A DNA stretch of 64,000 bases from Gp1-AA133 sp964641665 (GCA_964641665.1 CAZXKO010000067.1:6206-70205); one strand, 5' to 3'. Positions 43,045 through 53,760 are shown, counted from the stretch's first letter. Numbers and translations: made by a program. The notes: generated by a model not told the origin, from the letters alone.

Positions 43045-44499
43045 CTATTCCCCGTACTTGCTGGCGAGATAGTGGCCTACCTCGGACTCGAGCTGGCCAT
43101 AATCAGAGTGGATCGTGGCGCGCAGCGCGGCTTCCGCAGAACTCCCCTCGCTCAAACGCTCCAGGATGCGTTGAACATCGCTCATCCCGTAGGTGCCGTT
43201 AATGTAATCGACTGCCGCCAGAGACTCATCGTAGGCGAGTACCGCTTCAATCGGAGAAAAGCGCATGAAGCTGCCTTCCAGCGAGTTGTAAGGGATGGCC
43301 TGTTGTGCGCGGAACAACTGGGAAAGTCGGCGTCCATTCGAACCCAGTGATTTTGGCTCAACAGCTTGTGCGATGCCCTCGTTCAGCCAGGTGGGACAAC
43401 GCCCCCCAGAAGCCTGGTTCACGAAGGAGTGAGCCAACTCGTGTTTGAGTACGCGAGCAAGGTCGGACGTCATGGATTGCAGCCCACTGACCGGAATCCG
43501 CAACTTGCCGTCATTGACCGCGCCGGACCAAGAAGGTGCATGGGTCACGTCGAAGAAGGCCTGTTCTGTGTAGAGGATGACGGGGATGCTGGCGCGCGGG
43601 GCAACGCCCAATTCGCGCACTAGGTCTTCGTACTCAGATTCGAGAGTGGCGATCAATTCGCGCCGCAACTGCTCGGAGGTCTGCTTTCCCTCATAACGTA
43701 GCGTGAAGTGGCTGCTCTCGCGCTGCGAGAAGTCCGCCTCAGTGGCCGTTTCACGCTGTGCCTTGGCGAGGTACTGCTCTACCACGGGATCGGGGCGCAG
43801 TTCCAGCGAGCGCTTCCAGGCCTGTGCGGCCTCTTTTGTGCGATCGGCCGAAAACCGGACGAACCCGAGCACTGTGTAGGCATCAGCCGAATTGGGATTG
43901 GCGCGTGCCGAGCGTTCCGCATAGGGTAGTGCTGCCGCGGCGTTCCCTGACCGCACCAATGCTAAGGCGTAATAGTTCAGGATAGTGGAGTTCTCGGGCC
44001 GGAAGCCGAGCGCAGTTTCGAAGTAGCGCCGCGCCTGCGGGAGATTTCCGTGCTCAAACTCGTGCTTGCCAGCAAGAAAATAGGCCGTCGCCGAGAGTTC
44101 CGGATTACCTTCCTTTTCCAGCGCCGTCAGAGCATCCGGATCTACTTTCCCGTCGTGAACCACGCGCCCGGCCAAATCTTCGTGGCCTGCGAGGCTATCC
44201 TCGGGGACGAAGACGGGCAGATCCTTCGCAACTCCCTGGCTGTTCGAGGACGAGGCGTACGCTGGTGGGAGCCCGCCGGCCTCGATACGCTCCACGGACG
44301 ACTTCAAAATTGCGTAGGAGTCATCGCCGACATCGTACTCGACATGATTGCCGTTCTCGCGAATGTGGTCGGCCCAGATCGTGCGACCGTTCTTGAGGTG
44401 AATGATATCGGCAGGAGAACACCCCCCGGCGGCTGCCAGGAAGAGAAGGTTCGCCGATAAGAAGATGACATACTTGCGCACTAAGGCGCATTGTAACAA
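43045..44499 (-). CDS. Exported TPR protein with peptidase-MA metallopeptidase domain
   Basis: 484 residues with an N-terminal hydrophobic signal (~12-27); a Cys in 'AAGGCSP' could be a lipobox. About three TPR units lie at ~140-255 ('FETALGFRPENSTILNYYALALVRSG', 'AWKRSLELRPDP'). The gluzincin domain follows with 'HELAH' (H353, E354, H357) and the third ligand Glu in 'WLNEGIAQ' (E374). It is predicted to be a periplasmic or surface zinc peptidase. It is divergent from the M1 aminopeptidase gene with a 20-base gap, so the promoters must overlap the two 5' ends. Confidence 0.83.
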   Translation of the reverse strand: MLQCALVRKYVIFLSANLLFLAAAGGCSPADIIHLKNGRTIWADHIRENGNHVEYDVGDDSYAILKSSVERIEAGGLPPAYASSSNSQGVAKDLPVFVPEDSLAGHEDLAGRVVHDGKVDPDALTALEKEGNPELSATAYFLAGKHEFEHGNLPQARRYFETALGFRPENSTILNYYALALVRSGNAAAALPYAERSARANPNSADAYTVLGFVRFSADRTKEAAQAWKRSLELRPDPVVEQYLAKAQRETATEADFSQRESSHFTLRYEGKQTSEQLRRELIATLESEYEDLVRELGVAPRASIPVILYTEQAFFDVTHAPSWSGAVNDGKLRIPVSGLQSMTSDLARVLKHELAHSFVNQASGGRCPTWLNEGIAQAVEPKSLGSNGRRLSQLFRAQQAIPYNSLEGSFMRFSPIEAVLAYDESLAAVDYINGTYGMSDVQRILERLSEGSSAEAALRATIHSDYGQLESEVGHYLASKYGE

Positions 44500-44519
44500 C
44501 CGATGGAGGGCACAAGTAG

Positions 44520-47123
44520 GTGACGCAAGTAACGGGAAATACGCGGTTCAGGCCCGCGATGGTCACTTTCGTGTTGTTCGCGGCTGGGAGTCTTGCCTTC
44601 GGACAGCCGGACGCGGCCAGCGCGACCGCCACACGATCGACGGCAGGGGTTTCGAAACCGGCGCAGACCATGTATTTGCAGTTAGGTAGCGTCGGCCTCG
44701 ATGCGGCCCGGACCTACCGTATCCGCGGCGCATCGCTCGACCGCTCTGCCCTCCACATCACCTTGGAGGACGGCGAGATCTCCTTCACCGCCAGCGTTGA
44801 CGGCCATGTCACCGGCGCTTTCTTCGAAGGAGATGGCGAAGTATTGCTGACGCCGCCGAACCGCGTCGAGCGTTCCTCTATGGGACTCTTTACCGGGATG
44901 GCAATCTTGGAGGAGCGCTTCGCAACCGCATACCTGCGATTCAATGATGACACGTTCGACGAGTTGAAGCCTTACCTCAGGCCCGCCGAAGACGCGCAGG
45001 AATTCAGCTCTCATTGGAACGAGACGGCGCACAATTTGGCTGAGTTCGATTCCTTGCGCCTGCTGGTCAGCTTCAGCCGCTCCCTGCCGACCGCCAAAGC
45101 GGCGGGCGGGCCGTCCGTAAATGAACGGGATTCGCATAGCGATCTAGTCGACCGCATGCTGCACGCCCGCGTCCAAGGCCTGAAGCTGGGAACGTTCGAT
45201 GTTTACTACGATTCGTCTATACCGGAACAGATTTGGGCGGGACAAACCCGGGCGCTCGATGGCGTGACCTATTACGACCTTTGGACGTCCTTTACGCCGG
45301 GCAATCTCACCACACCTGCAGGACCTTCAGCCGGGAGCGGGGCAGGCGCGGACGAGGTTGCGATTTCACGCTACGTCATCAAGGCGGACGTGAAACCACC
45401 CACGACGCTCAGCGCGGAAGCGAGTCTTCGGGTTGAAGTCCGGCACGGCGGAGGGCGCACGCTTCTATTCGAGTTGTCGCGGTTCCTGCAAGTGAAGCAG
45501 GTCGACGTGGACGGAGAACCCGTCGAGTTCATCAACAACACGGCCATCGATGGCACGCAGTTGGCGCGAAGGGGAAACGACGTAGTCGCGGTGGCTTTTC
45601 CAGAACCTCTGCGCGCGGGTCAGAAATTCACGCTGCGGTTCGTGTACGCCGGTGAGGTGCTCTCTGAGGCTGGAGGAGGCCTTCTGTATGTGGGCGCCCG
45701 GGGGACCTGGTATCCGAACCGCGGGTTGGCAATGGCAGACTTCGATCTGGAGTTTCGCTACCCACCCGGCTGGACGCTGTTGGCAACAGGAAAGCGGGTT
45801 GCCGCGACCACGGGTGAACCGACGGCAACAAGCACGCCCACGCCCTCCGACCCAGGCTGGCAAACCGCGCGCTGGGTCTCGGAGCGCCCCGGCGAAGTCG
45901 CGGGATTCAATCTCGGAAAGTACGAGCGCGCCATCGCACAGGCTGGCGGTGTAACGGTTGAGACCTATGCAACGCAAGGCGTGGAACGCACTTTTCCTCA
46001 CGGTTCCGAGTCAGTGGTGATGATTCCCGAGGCAGGCTCTCCACTTTCAAAGCCAAACCAGATCATCGTGGAGCCGCCGGCTCCCGCACCCGCTCGTCAT
46101 GCTCAGACGGTTGCAGAGAGCGCAGCACGTGCAGTGGAATTCTTTTCCCAAAGATTTGGACCCTATCCGTACAGCTCCCTGAAGCTCACTCAGATGCCCG
46201 GACACCTCAGTCAAGGCTGGCCCGGATTGGTGTACCTATCGAGCTTTGCATACTTGTCCTCCGAGGAAGAAGAAGGCCTGCGCCTGAACCCGATGCAGGG
46301 GACTTTGCGAAGACTGATGTTGGCGCACGAAACGGCTCATCAATGGTGGGGTGACCTCGTCGGATGGCGTACGTACCACGATCAGTGGATTGCCGAAGCC
46401 CTGGCAAACTACTGCGCACTGATGCTCTTGGAAACGGAGAAGCCGGAGGATTTTCGCAAAGTCATGGAGCAGTACCGGACGGACCTGCTGGCGAAAAATA
46501 TGCACGACGAGGAATCCCGTGACGCCGGGCCGGTGACCCTGGGTCTACGGCTCAACTCCTCTCATTTCCCAAACGGGTACGAAGCGATCAGCTACGGTCG
46601 GGGCACTTGGTTGCTCCACATGCTGCGCACCATGTTGCTCGACGCTGAAGCCAAGCAGACTCGCGCAACAAAATCAGCGCAGCCGGTTCGCGACGAGCCG
46701 TTTGTGCGTGTGTTGCGTGGGGTGCGCGATCGGTCCGCGGGCAAAGAGATCGACACCCAGGAACTGCTTGCGGCATTCGAGCAGGAACTCCCGCCGTCTC
46801 TCTGGTATGAGGGTCGAAAGTCCCTTGACTGGTTTTTGCAGGGCTGGGTACAGGGCGTTGCCCTGCCGCATTTCAGTTTGCGAAGTGTGAAGTACATCCC
46901 AAAGTCAGGAGGAACCACAGTGAGCGGGGTCATTGAGCAGAAAGGAGGGCCGCAAGATCTGGTCACGCCTGTGCCGGTGTACGCGGTGGCTGGTGGAAGG
47001 TCGATCCTTCTCGGCAGGGTGTTTGCGGACACGCCGGAAACGCCCTTCCGCCTGACGGCACCCCCCGATACGAAAAAGCTCGTGCTGGATCCCAACCAGA
47101 CATTGTTGACGAGCCCGAAATAG
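44520..47123 (+). CDS. Exported M1-family metallo-aminopeptidase
   Basis: 867 residues from a GTG at 44520 with GGAGGG ~10 bases upstream; ATG 44559 is an alternative that starts closer to the signal peptide ('VTFVLFAAGSLAFGQ'). After a ~280-residue family-unusual N-terminal region comes an M1-like beta domain. The catalytic domain has 'HETAHQWWGD' (H603, E604, H607) and the third zinc ligand in 'WIAEALANY' (E626), the standard HEXXH-18-E spacing. The exopeptidase motif GXMEN is not seen ('PGHLSQGWPGLVYLS' occupies that place), so it may act other than as a simple aminopeptidase. It is periplasmic or secreted. Confidence 0.85.
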   Translation: MTQVTGNTRFRPAMVTFVLFAAGSLAFGQPDAASATATRSTAGVSKPAQTMYLQLGSVGLDAARTYRIRGASLDRSALHITLEDGEISFTASVDGHVTGAFFEGDGEVLLTPPNRVERSSMGLFTGMAILEERFATAYLRFNDDTFDELKPYLRPAEDAQEFSSHWNETAHNLAEFDSLRLLVSFSRSLPTAKAAGGPSVNERDSHSDLVDRMLHARVQGLKLGTFDVYYDSSIPEQIWAGQTRALDGVTYYDLWTSFTPGNLTTPAGPSAGSGAGADEVAISRYVIKADVKPPTTLSAEASLRVEVRHGGGRTLLFELSRFLQVKQVDVDGEPVEFINNTAIDGTQLARRGNDVVAVAFPEPLRAGQKFTLRFVYAGEVLSEAGGGLLYVGARGTWYPNRGLAMADFDLEFRYPPGWTLLATGKRVAATTGEPTATSTPTPSDPGWQTARWVSERPGEVAGFNLGKYERAIAQAGGVTVETYATQGVERTFPHGSESVVMIPEAGSPLSKPNQIIVEPPAPAPARHAQTVAESAARAVEFFSQRFGPYPYSSLKLTQMPGHLSQGWPGLVYLSSFAYLSSEEEEGLRLNPMQGTLRRLMLAHETAHQWWGDLVGWRTYHDQWIAEALANYCALMLLETEKPEDFRKVMEQYRTDLLAKNMHDEESRDAGPVTLGLRLNSSHFPNGYEAISYGRGTWLLHMLRTMLLDAEAKQTRATKSAQPVRDEPFVRVLRGVRDRSAGKEIDTQELLAAFEQELPPSLWYEGRKSLDWFLQGWVQGVALPHFSLRSVKYIPKSGGTTVSGVIEQKGGPQDLVTPVPVYAVAGGRSILLGRVFADTPETPFRLTAPPDTKKLVLDPNQTLLTSPK

Positions 47124-47468
47124 CCGCAAACACGGGCAGTGACTGTTGGCGTTCAGTCCTGGGATCGCTTTGCTCCAATCTTCCCGAAATGACATCACGT
47201 CATTATCAACCACCTTGCGGTTGTGGTTCATTTGGATCGTCTCGCCAAGTGCTCTTGATGCGTTGAGTTCCAAACCATCCCGTCCAGGAACAAGGTTGGC
47301 ATCGCAAATGCCCTTCACGGTGCCGACGCACGGAAGTGGTGCATGGAAGCGGAATGGGTGAAGGTGGAGCCGACCGACGCAGAGAATCTTGCTGTTGCAA
47401 CGGGCCGCCAATCCCAAACTATTCGGGAGTTGCCCTAGGCAAACCTGGCCGAAAATTGCGCGATTGGA
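47124..47468. other. Gene-free stretch, 345 bases, possible decayed minus-strand gene
   Basis: No full gene. On the minus strand around 47150-47300 a reading ('GRDGLELNASRALGETIQMNHN', then 'FREDWSKAIPGLN') has protein-like composition. It has no recognised family, and its frame runs on into the antisense of the M1 gene. It may be a remnant. No terminator is evident between the convergent M1 and kbl genes. Confidence 0.3.
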
Positions 47469-48683
47469 CTACGACAGAATCCCCACCCGCTTCCCAACTC
47501 TCTTCAAGACTTCCAGTGACCGCAGCAACTCTTCCCGGGTATGGGTGGCGGTCATGATGGTGCGCACGCGCGCCTTTCCTTCTGGCACCGTGGGGAACGC
47601 AATCCCAGTGCCCAGCACGCCCTCTTTGAACAGCTCGCGGGAGAATTCCATCGTCCGACCCCCGTCACCGATCAGAATTGGGGTGATCGGCGTCTCGCTC
47701 GCGGGCGTTGTCCGGCCACCGATGTCGAAGCCGAGCAGACCGAGCTCCTTCTTCCAGAAGCGCGTGTTCTCCCAGAGTTTTTCAATGCGTTCGGGTTCCT
47801 GCTCGAGAACATCGAAGGCTGCGATACAAGTCGCTGCCACCGCCGGGGGATGCGAGGTTGAGAACAGGAACGGACGAGCGCGGTGGTAGAGATAGTCGAT
47901 CAGATCGCGCGTCCCGCAGACGTAGCCACCCAGCGCACCAATTGCCTTGGACAGAGTTCCCACCTGGATGTCGACCCGGCCGTGCTGTTGAAAGTGATCA
48001 ACCGTGCCGCGCCCGTTGCGGCCGAGTACACCCGAGGCATGTGCGTCATCGACCATCATGATGGCCCCGTACTTCTCAGCAAGATCGCACAGGCCAGGGA
48101 GGGGCCCAATATCGCCGTCCATGGAAAAGACGCCATCGGTGATTAACAGTTTGCGGCCGGCCTGGTTCTTCACGCTGGCTAGTTGCTCTTCGGCGTGGGC
48201 GAGATCCTTGTGGCGGAAGACGAGGATCTTCGCGCGCGACAGGCGGCAACCGTCGATGATACTGGCGTGATTCAGTTCGTCCGAGATGATGAGATCTTCC
48301 TTGCCCAAAACCGCCGAGACCGTGCCCGCGTTCGCGGTGAAGCCAGACTGAAAAACCACGCAGGCTTCCACATTCTTGAAGCGCGCGATCTTCTCCTCCA
48401 GTTCCATGTGAATCTTCATGGTGCCCGCGATGGTGCGGACGGCGCCCGACCCCACGCCGTACTTGCGTGTCGCCGCGAGTGCCGCCTCGCGCAACTTGGG
48501 ATGGGTGGTCAGGCCGAGGTAATTGTTAGAGGCCAGATTGATCACCTTCTTGCCGTCGAAGGTGCACTCCGGGCCTTGCTCGTCCTCGAGCACGCGCAGG
48601 TTGAAATGCGTGCCCCTGGCCTTCAGTTCGTTCAGCTGCTCGGTGAGATAGGAAAGAGGATTAATTCGGGTTGCGGTCGCCAT
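47469..48683 (-). CDS. kbl: 2-amino-3-ketobutyrate CoA ligase (glycine C-acetyltransferase)
   Basis: 404 residues. A PLP-dependent enzyme of the alpha-oxoamine synthase family: it splits 2-amino-3-ketobutyrate with CoA into glycine and acetyl-CoA. The PLP Lys is in 'VGTLSKAIGALGGYVCG' (K246, close to K244 of E. coli Kbl). 'NNYLGLTTHPKL', 'GSGAVRTIAGT', 'DELNHASIIDG' and 'MVDDAHASGVLGRNGRG' are family signatures. It is the last gene of the tdh operon, in the same direction as threonine dehydrogenase. Confidence 0.94.
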   Translation of the reverse strand: MATATRINPLSYLTEQLNELKARGTHFNLRVLEDEQGPECTFDGKKVINLASNNYLGLTTHPKLREAALAATRKYGVGSGAVRTIAGTMKIHMELEEKIARFKNVEACVVFQSGFTANAGTVSAVLGKEDLIISDELNHASIIDGCRLSRAKILVFRHKDLAHAEEQLASVKNQAGRKLLITDGVFSMDGDIGPLPGLCDLAEKYGAIMMVDDAHASGVLGRNGRGTVDHFQQHGRVDIQVGTLSKAIGALGGYVCGTRDLIDYLYHRARPFLFSTSHPPAVAATCIAAFDVLEQEPERIEKLWENTRFWKKELGLLGFDIGGRTTPASETPITPILIGDGGRTMEFSRELFKEGVLGTGIAFPTVPEGKARVRTIMTATHTREELLRSLEVLKRVGKRVGILS

Positions 48684-48748
48684 TTCTGCCCTGAAACCTC
48701 CGCGTTCTAGAGATCAACGTAGGCCAAATGCGCCCTCACAAGGAGCGA

Positions 48749-49225
48749 CTAAAACACGATGGGGTTGCCGGTTGCGATACTGGCTTCGCACAGGCGCTTC
48801 ATGCTCGTGAAGAAACCCTTCTCCGCTTCCGAGAGAATGTCGCTCGAATGCAGCACGGTGTCCGCTTCCTGCAAGAGCCGCACGGCTTCCTTGCTGCCGA
48901 TCCAATCTCCCGTATGGGTTCCATCGCAGACGACCTTCTTCAACAGGATTGGGAAGCGCGGCGCAGGATCACCCTGCAAACCGCGTAGAAAGTCACGCAG
49001 GTGCTTAGCCAGCGTGATATTGCCCAGACTCTCTCCGACCAGGAAGCCGTTAGGTTCGCACGATTCGCCCAGCCAGCGATCGTGCGTTTCCCAATCCTCG
49101 TCGGAGACTTCTCCGGAGAGAGACGGTTCTCCTCTTTCGTCGAAGATTAACCGCTCGGCAAACGGATGCGGCTTGGCCTTGCCGTCTCGAATGCAACCGC
49201 ATCGCACAAACGCATCGAGACTCAT
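48749..49225 (-). CDS. Unknown protein encoded between tdh and kbl
   Basis: 158 residues, soluble, acidic, no signal peptide. It begins 'MSLDAFVRCGCIRDGKAKPHPF'. A middle stretch 'ERLIFDERGEPSLSGEVSD' and 'LAKHLRDFL' looks well folded, but no catalytic motif is visible. It starts 10 bases after tdh ends and kbl starts 65 bases after it ends, so it is translated with the threonine pathway genes. I recognise the general type as a conserved hypothetical but know no function; an accessory or regulatory role in threonine breakdown is a guess from position. Confidence 0.7.
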   Translation of the reverse strand: MSLDAFVRCGCIRDGKAKPHPFAERLIFDERGEPSLSGEVSDEDWETHDRWLGESCEPNGFLVGESLGNITLAKHLRDFLRGLQGDPAPRFPILLKKVVCDGTHTGDWIGSKEAVRLLQEADTVLHSSDILSEAEKGFFTSMKRLCEASIATGNPIVF

Positions 49226-49235
49226 ACAACGAAAT

Positions 49236-50288
49236 TCACCTCGTCCCGTTGGGATACACCAGAATTTTACTGGCCTCCCCGGTTTTCAGGCGTTCCATGC
49301 CCTTAGAGAAATCCTTCATCGCGATGCGGTCGGTGATCACCGGGTGCAGGTCGAGTTTGCCCGCCTTCAGCAGCGCAGTCATCTGGTACCAGGTCTGGTA
49401 CATGCGGCGGCCATTGATACCCTGGACTGTGATGCCTTTGAAGATGATGTCTTCGGAGAAGTTCAGTGAGATCGGTTTCGAGGTCAAACCGAGGAGGGAG
49501 ATGCGCCCCCCACGCCGCACGATGTCAAAGGCTGTTCGGATCGCGCTGGGATGACCCGCCATTTCGAGGACAACGTCGACTCCCAGTCCGCCGGTGCGCT
49601 CCAGCAGAATCGAGTTCACGTCGTCCCGGGATGGATCGAGCGCCAGGTCCGCCTTCATCTGCTGAGCGATACTGCGCCGGTGCTCGTTGACTTCGATGGC
49701 AAATATCTGCGCTGCGCCCGCCGCCCGGGCCACGGCGATGGCGAATAATCCGATTGGGCCACAGCCGGTGATGGCGACCGTCTTCGCGGCGATCTCCCCA
49801 GCCAGAACCGTATGCACGGCGTTCCCCAGCGGATCCAGGATGGACGCGTATTCCAACGGGATCCCAGGATCAAGCTTCCAGATATTCGATTCCGGAATGA
49901 CCACATACTCCGCGAATGCGCCGTCGGAATCCACGCCGATGATCTTCACGTTCTGGCAGATGTGCGCTTCGCCGGTGCGGCATTGCACGCACTTGCCACA
50001 CGCTACGTGCATCTCCGCAGAAACGAAGTCACCCTCTTTCACGCTGGTGACCTCGTTGCCAAAGGCCACCACTTCACCACAGAACTCGTGCCCCGGAATC
50101 AACGGCGGATGGATGCGTCCCTGTGCCCAGCGGTCCCACTCGTAAATATGCAGATCGGTCCCGCAAATGGACGCGACTTTCACCTTCACCAGAACATCAT
50201 TACGTCCGAATCCCGGAATCTTGACTTCACGAACGTCAGCGCCAGGCGCGGCCTCCGGTTTGACCACCGCCAGCATGGTTTTGGGCAT
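49236..50288 (-). CDS. tdh: L-threonine 3-dehydrogenase
   Basis: 350 residues. A zinc-dependent medium-chain dehydrogenase that oxidises threonine to 2-amino-3-ketobutyrate with NAD. The catalytic zinc site is in 'ASICGTDLHIYEWD' and 'PGHEFCGEV'. The structural zinc Cys cluster is 'CGKCVQCRTGEAHIC'. The nucleotide fold is 'AITGCGPIGLFAIAVARAAGA'. The C-terminal 'SEDIIFKGITVQGINGRRMYQTWYQM' is specific to Tdh. With kbl it forms the two-step route from threonine to glycine and acetyl-CoA. Confidence 0.94.
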   Translation of the reverse strand: MPKTMLAVVKPEAAPGADVREVKIPGFGRNDVLVKVKVASICGTDLHIYEWDRWAQGRIHPPLIPGHEFCGEVVAFGNEVTSVKEGDFVSAEMHVACGKCVQCRTGEAHICQNVKIIGVDSDGAFAEYVVIPESNIWKLDPGIPLEYASILDPLGNAVHTVLAGEIAAKTVAITGCGPIGLFAIAVARAAGAAQIFAIEVNEHRRSIAQQMKADLALDPSRDDVNSILLERTGGLGVDVVLEMAGHPSAIRTAFDIVRRGGRISLLGLTSKPISLNFSEDIIFKGITVQGINGRRMYQTWYQMTALLKAGKLDLHPVITDRIAMKDFSKGMERLKTGEASKILVYPNGTR

Positions 50289-50417
50289 AGAGCTACCTTA
50301 TGAATCCAGACTTAACCACCGAAACACTCGATTTTAGCACCGCAAGGATAGGTCCCTGGCTCGACATCACCAGGTTTGGCCTCGTTTCGAAGTCACCATT
50401 ACAATCGGACCCGCGCA

Positions 50418-51086
50418 ATGTGCCTCGTCAACAGGCAGGTTCCGAACGGCCGCACAACCCCGATTACGGTGACACGATGGGTAGCCGCGCTCGTGCTGAG
50501 CGCGACTTCCCTGGTTCCGGTTGAAGCACAGACGACCCTGCCCGCCTCCGTTTCGCATAGGGAGTTCTCGCGCCAACTGGTCGCCGCCGCCATCGAGCGC
50601 ACCCATCACTCAGTGCGCTACGATCCAGCTTATGTTCGCATCCCTTATCCCGGCGGCGATGTGCCCGCCGACACAGCGGTATGTACCGACGAAGTGATTC
50701 GCTCGTACCGAGCCGTGGGCGTCGATCTGCAGAAAGAATTACACGAAGATATGATCCGGAATTTCTCAGCCTATCCGCGGAAGGGGCATGGGCTGCCAGG
50801 TCATCCCGACGCAAACATTGACCATCGCCGTGTTCCGAATCTCATGGTCTTTTTCCAGCGTCACGGAGAAACGCTATCCATCACGAGCGTCGCAGACGAC
50901 TATCGTCCGGGAGACTTGGTCCGCCTGCTGGGCGATGGAGTTCCCCACATTGGAATCGTTGTGGACCGGAAGAGAGCCAGCGGACCCTACATGATCGCCC
51001 ACAACATCGGCCAAGGCCCGCGAATGGAAGATGTGCTGTTCCGCGGGAAAGTCACGGGGCACTACCGTTATAGCCCATCCAGGTAG
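50418..51086 (+). CDS. Exported DUF1287-family protein (NlpC/P60-like fold)
   Basis: About 222 residues from ATG 50418; an in-frame TTG lies at 50376 and a GTG near 50470 is also possible. A signal peptide ('WVAALVLSATSLVPVEAQ') is followed by the DUF1287 core: 'AVCTDEVIRSYRAVGVDLQ', 'DANIDHRRVPNLMVFFQRHG', 'DDYRPGDLVRLLGDGVPHIGIVVD' and a final 'VTGHYRYSP'. The Cys and the later His have the order of a papain-like Cys/His pair, as in cell-wall amidases, but activity is not established. It is divergent from tdh. Confidence 0.8.
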   Translation: MCLVNRQVPNGRTTPITVTRWVAALVLSATSLVPVEAQTTLPASVSHREFSRQLVAAAIERTHHSVRYDPAYVRIPYPGGDVPADTAVCTDEVIRSYRAVGVDLQKELHEDMIRNFSAYPRKGHGLPGHPDANIDHRRVPNLMVFFQRHGETLSITSVADDYRPGDLVRLLGDGVPHIGIVVDRKRASGPYMIAHNIGQGPRMEDVLFRGKVTGHYRYSPSR

Positions 51087-51123
51087 GTGCCAAATTGTGT
51101 TCGCGAAAGAAATTGGCGACGCT

Positions 51124-51433
51124 TCATCCAATCGATAACTGATTCCCCACCGGCTGAATTTGAATCTCCATGCCACCGAGCCACTTCGCCATGAAGTTGT
51201 ACAGGAAGGCGCCCAAGGCACCGAAGATGAACCCGAAGACACCATAAAACACGGGCAGGAACAGGTCCATGACGATGCCGCCTATGGCTCCGAACGGGTT
51301 TTGCCCGTGTTGGTTCGGAACCGATGAGCCCGATGAGAAGGAAGAACGGCATGCAGACCAGCCCGAAGACTGCGTGAATCGCGCCCAGGATCTTCGCCAC
51401 AGACAGGACGCCAACCGATTTGATGGTATGCAT
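51124..51433 (-). pseudogene. Small two-helix membrane protein, frameshifted
   Basis: The first half reads from ATG 51433 ('MHTIKSVGVLSVAKILGAIHAVFGLVCMPFFLLIGLIGS'). The second half continues in another frame ('NQHGQNPFGAIGGIVMDLF', 'YGVFGFIFGALGAFLYNFMA', 'WLGGMEIQIQ') to a stop at 51124. Joined, they make a ~100-residue protein with two to three hydrophobic helices and a Gly-rich linker, a layout I know from small acidobacterial membrane proteins. The switch falls around 51300-51325. It could be a real single-base indel or a sequence error. Confidence 0.65.
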
Positions 51434-51484
51434 CGCGACAAAATTCCTTTCACCGGAAGAGTTTCGCAAAATCGGACGGTTAGT

Positions 51485-53143
<1,659 letters not shown>

Positions 53144-53229
53144 GAACGATACGCTCTCGTGGAAGCCAGTGTACCGAAAGCCAGAAGTGCCGACCGCCAT
53201 CCAGACGAGCATCGCGCGCAAGAATTCTG

Positions 53230-53258
53230 TTGACACAGCTGTAACACTGCCGCAATAT
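53230..53258 (+). promoter_or_regulatory. Candidate promoter for the 14-codon gene
   Basis: A perfect -35 hexamer TTGACA at 53230-53235 is followed after 17 bases by CAATAT (53253-53258), a weak -10 that keeps only the A at position 2 and the final T among the key bases. It points toward the lysine-rich microgene. Start site unproven. Confidence 0.3.
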
Positions 53259-53369
53259 CTTGTATTAATAGGTGAGCCCATACCAAGCGTTGGGCTACAT
53301 CGGACGAGGGCGACAGCGCCCAACCGAAGACACCTTGCAAGGGAAAAAGTTCACGGAGGAAAACACTTC

Positions 53370-53414
53370 ATGGCAACCAAGAAAAAGGCTGCAAAGAAGA
53401 AAAAGAAACACTAA
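53370..53414 (+). CDS. 14-residue lysine-rich peptide
   Basis: The complete product would be MATKKKAAKKKKKH. A good ribosome site, GGAGGA, lies 8 bases before the ATG, and a rho-independent terminator lies 48 bases after the stop, so the unit has all parts of an independent gene. Lys-rich mini-proteins resembling histone-H1-like or ribosome-associated tails are annotated in related genomes. It might bind nucleic acid or act as a leader, but the function is unknown. It is too short for standard gene callers. Confidence 0.5.
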   Translation: MATKKKAAKKKKKH

Positions 53415-53462
53415 CCGTCAGCGAGACGATACATCGCATTGGGCCCAAAGAAATTCCACGAG

Positions 53463-53499
53463 AAGCCTCCCGGGAGAAGCACCTCCTGCGAGGCTTTTT
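53463..53499 (+). terminator. Rho-independent terminator after the lysine-rich microgene
   Basis: The arms AAGCCTC (53463-53469) and GAGGCTT (53490-53496) enclose a GC-rich loop that can pair further (CCGGGAG and CTCCTGC regions). The right arm runs into TTTTT at 53495-53499. Confidence 0.75.
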
Positions 53500-53504
53500 G
53501 AATT

Positions 53505-53655
53505 CAGTCTCCAGTCGCAAGTTCTCAGTCGTCAGCGAACTCCAAGGCGCCAGTGGGTACCATCTCATTTCCCAACAATTCTGGCGCGGTCCCGGGTGAG
53601 CACTCCGCCCGTCTGCTCGAATCTTGCCGGGCTGAAGACTGACGACTGGCGACTG
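53505..53655. repeat. Pair of inverted CAGTC-rich degenerate repeats
   Basis: CAGTCTCCAGTCGC...CTCAGTCGTCAG at 53505-53535 is matched in reverse by CTGAAGACTGACGACTGGCGACTG at 53632-53655. The same motif occurs near 24524-24540. They flank about 100 bases of non-coding DNA upstream of the MerR gene. They resemble low-complexity intergenic repeats of acidobacterial genomes rather than a mobile element: no transposase or target duplication is visible. Confidence 0.45.
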
Positions 53656-53760
53656 CACCTCTGGCACGAATTGGGGTTGTTCCGAAACCCGCATCGTGCT
53701 AGAAACGGCTTACACGGGAATTCTGGCCTTCCCGCAGATCGGGCGCCACGTCTAGGCCGC

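Noticed and set aside
46905..47417. 170-codon minus-strand ORF between M1 and kbl
   Set aside because: Part of it has protein-like composition, but it overlaps the M1 gene antisense and matches nothing I know; kept only as a possible remnant.
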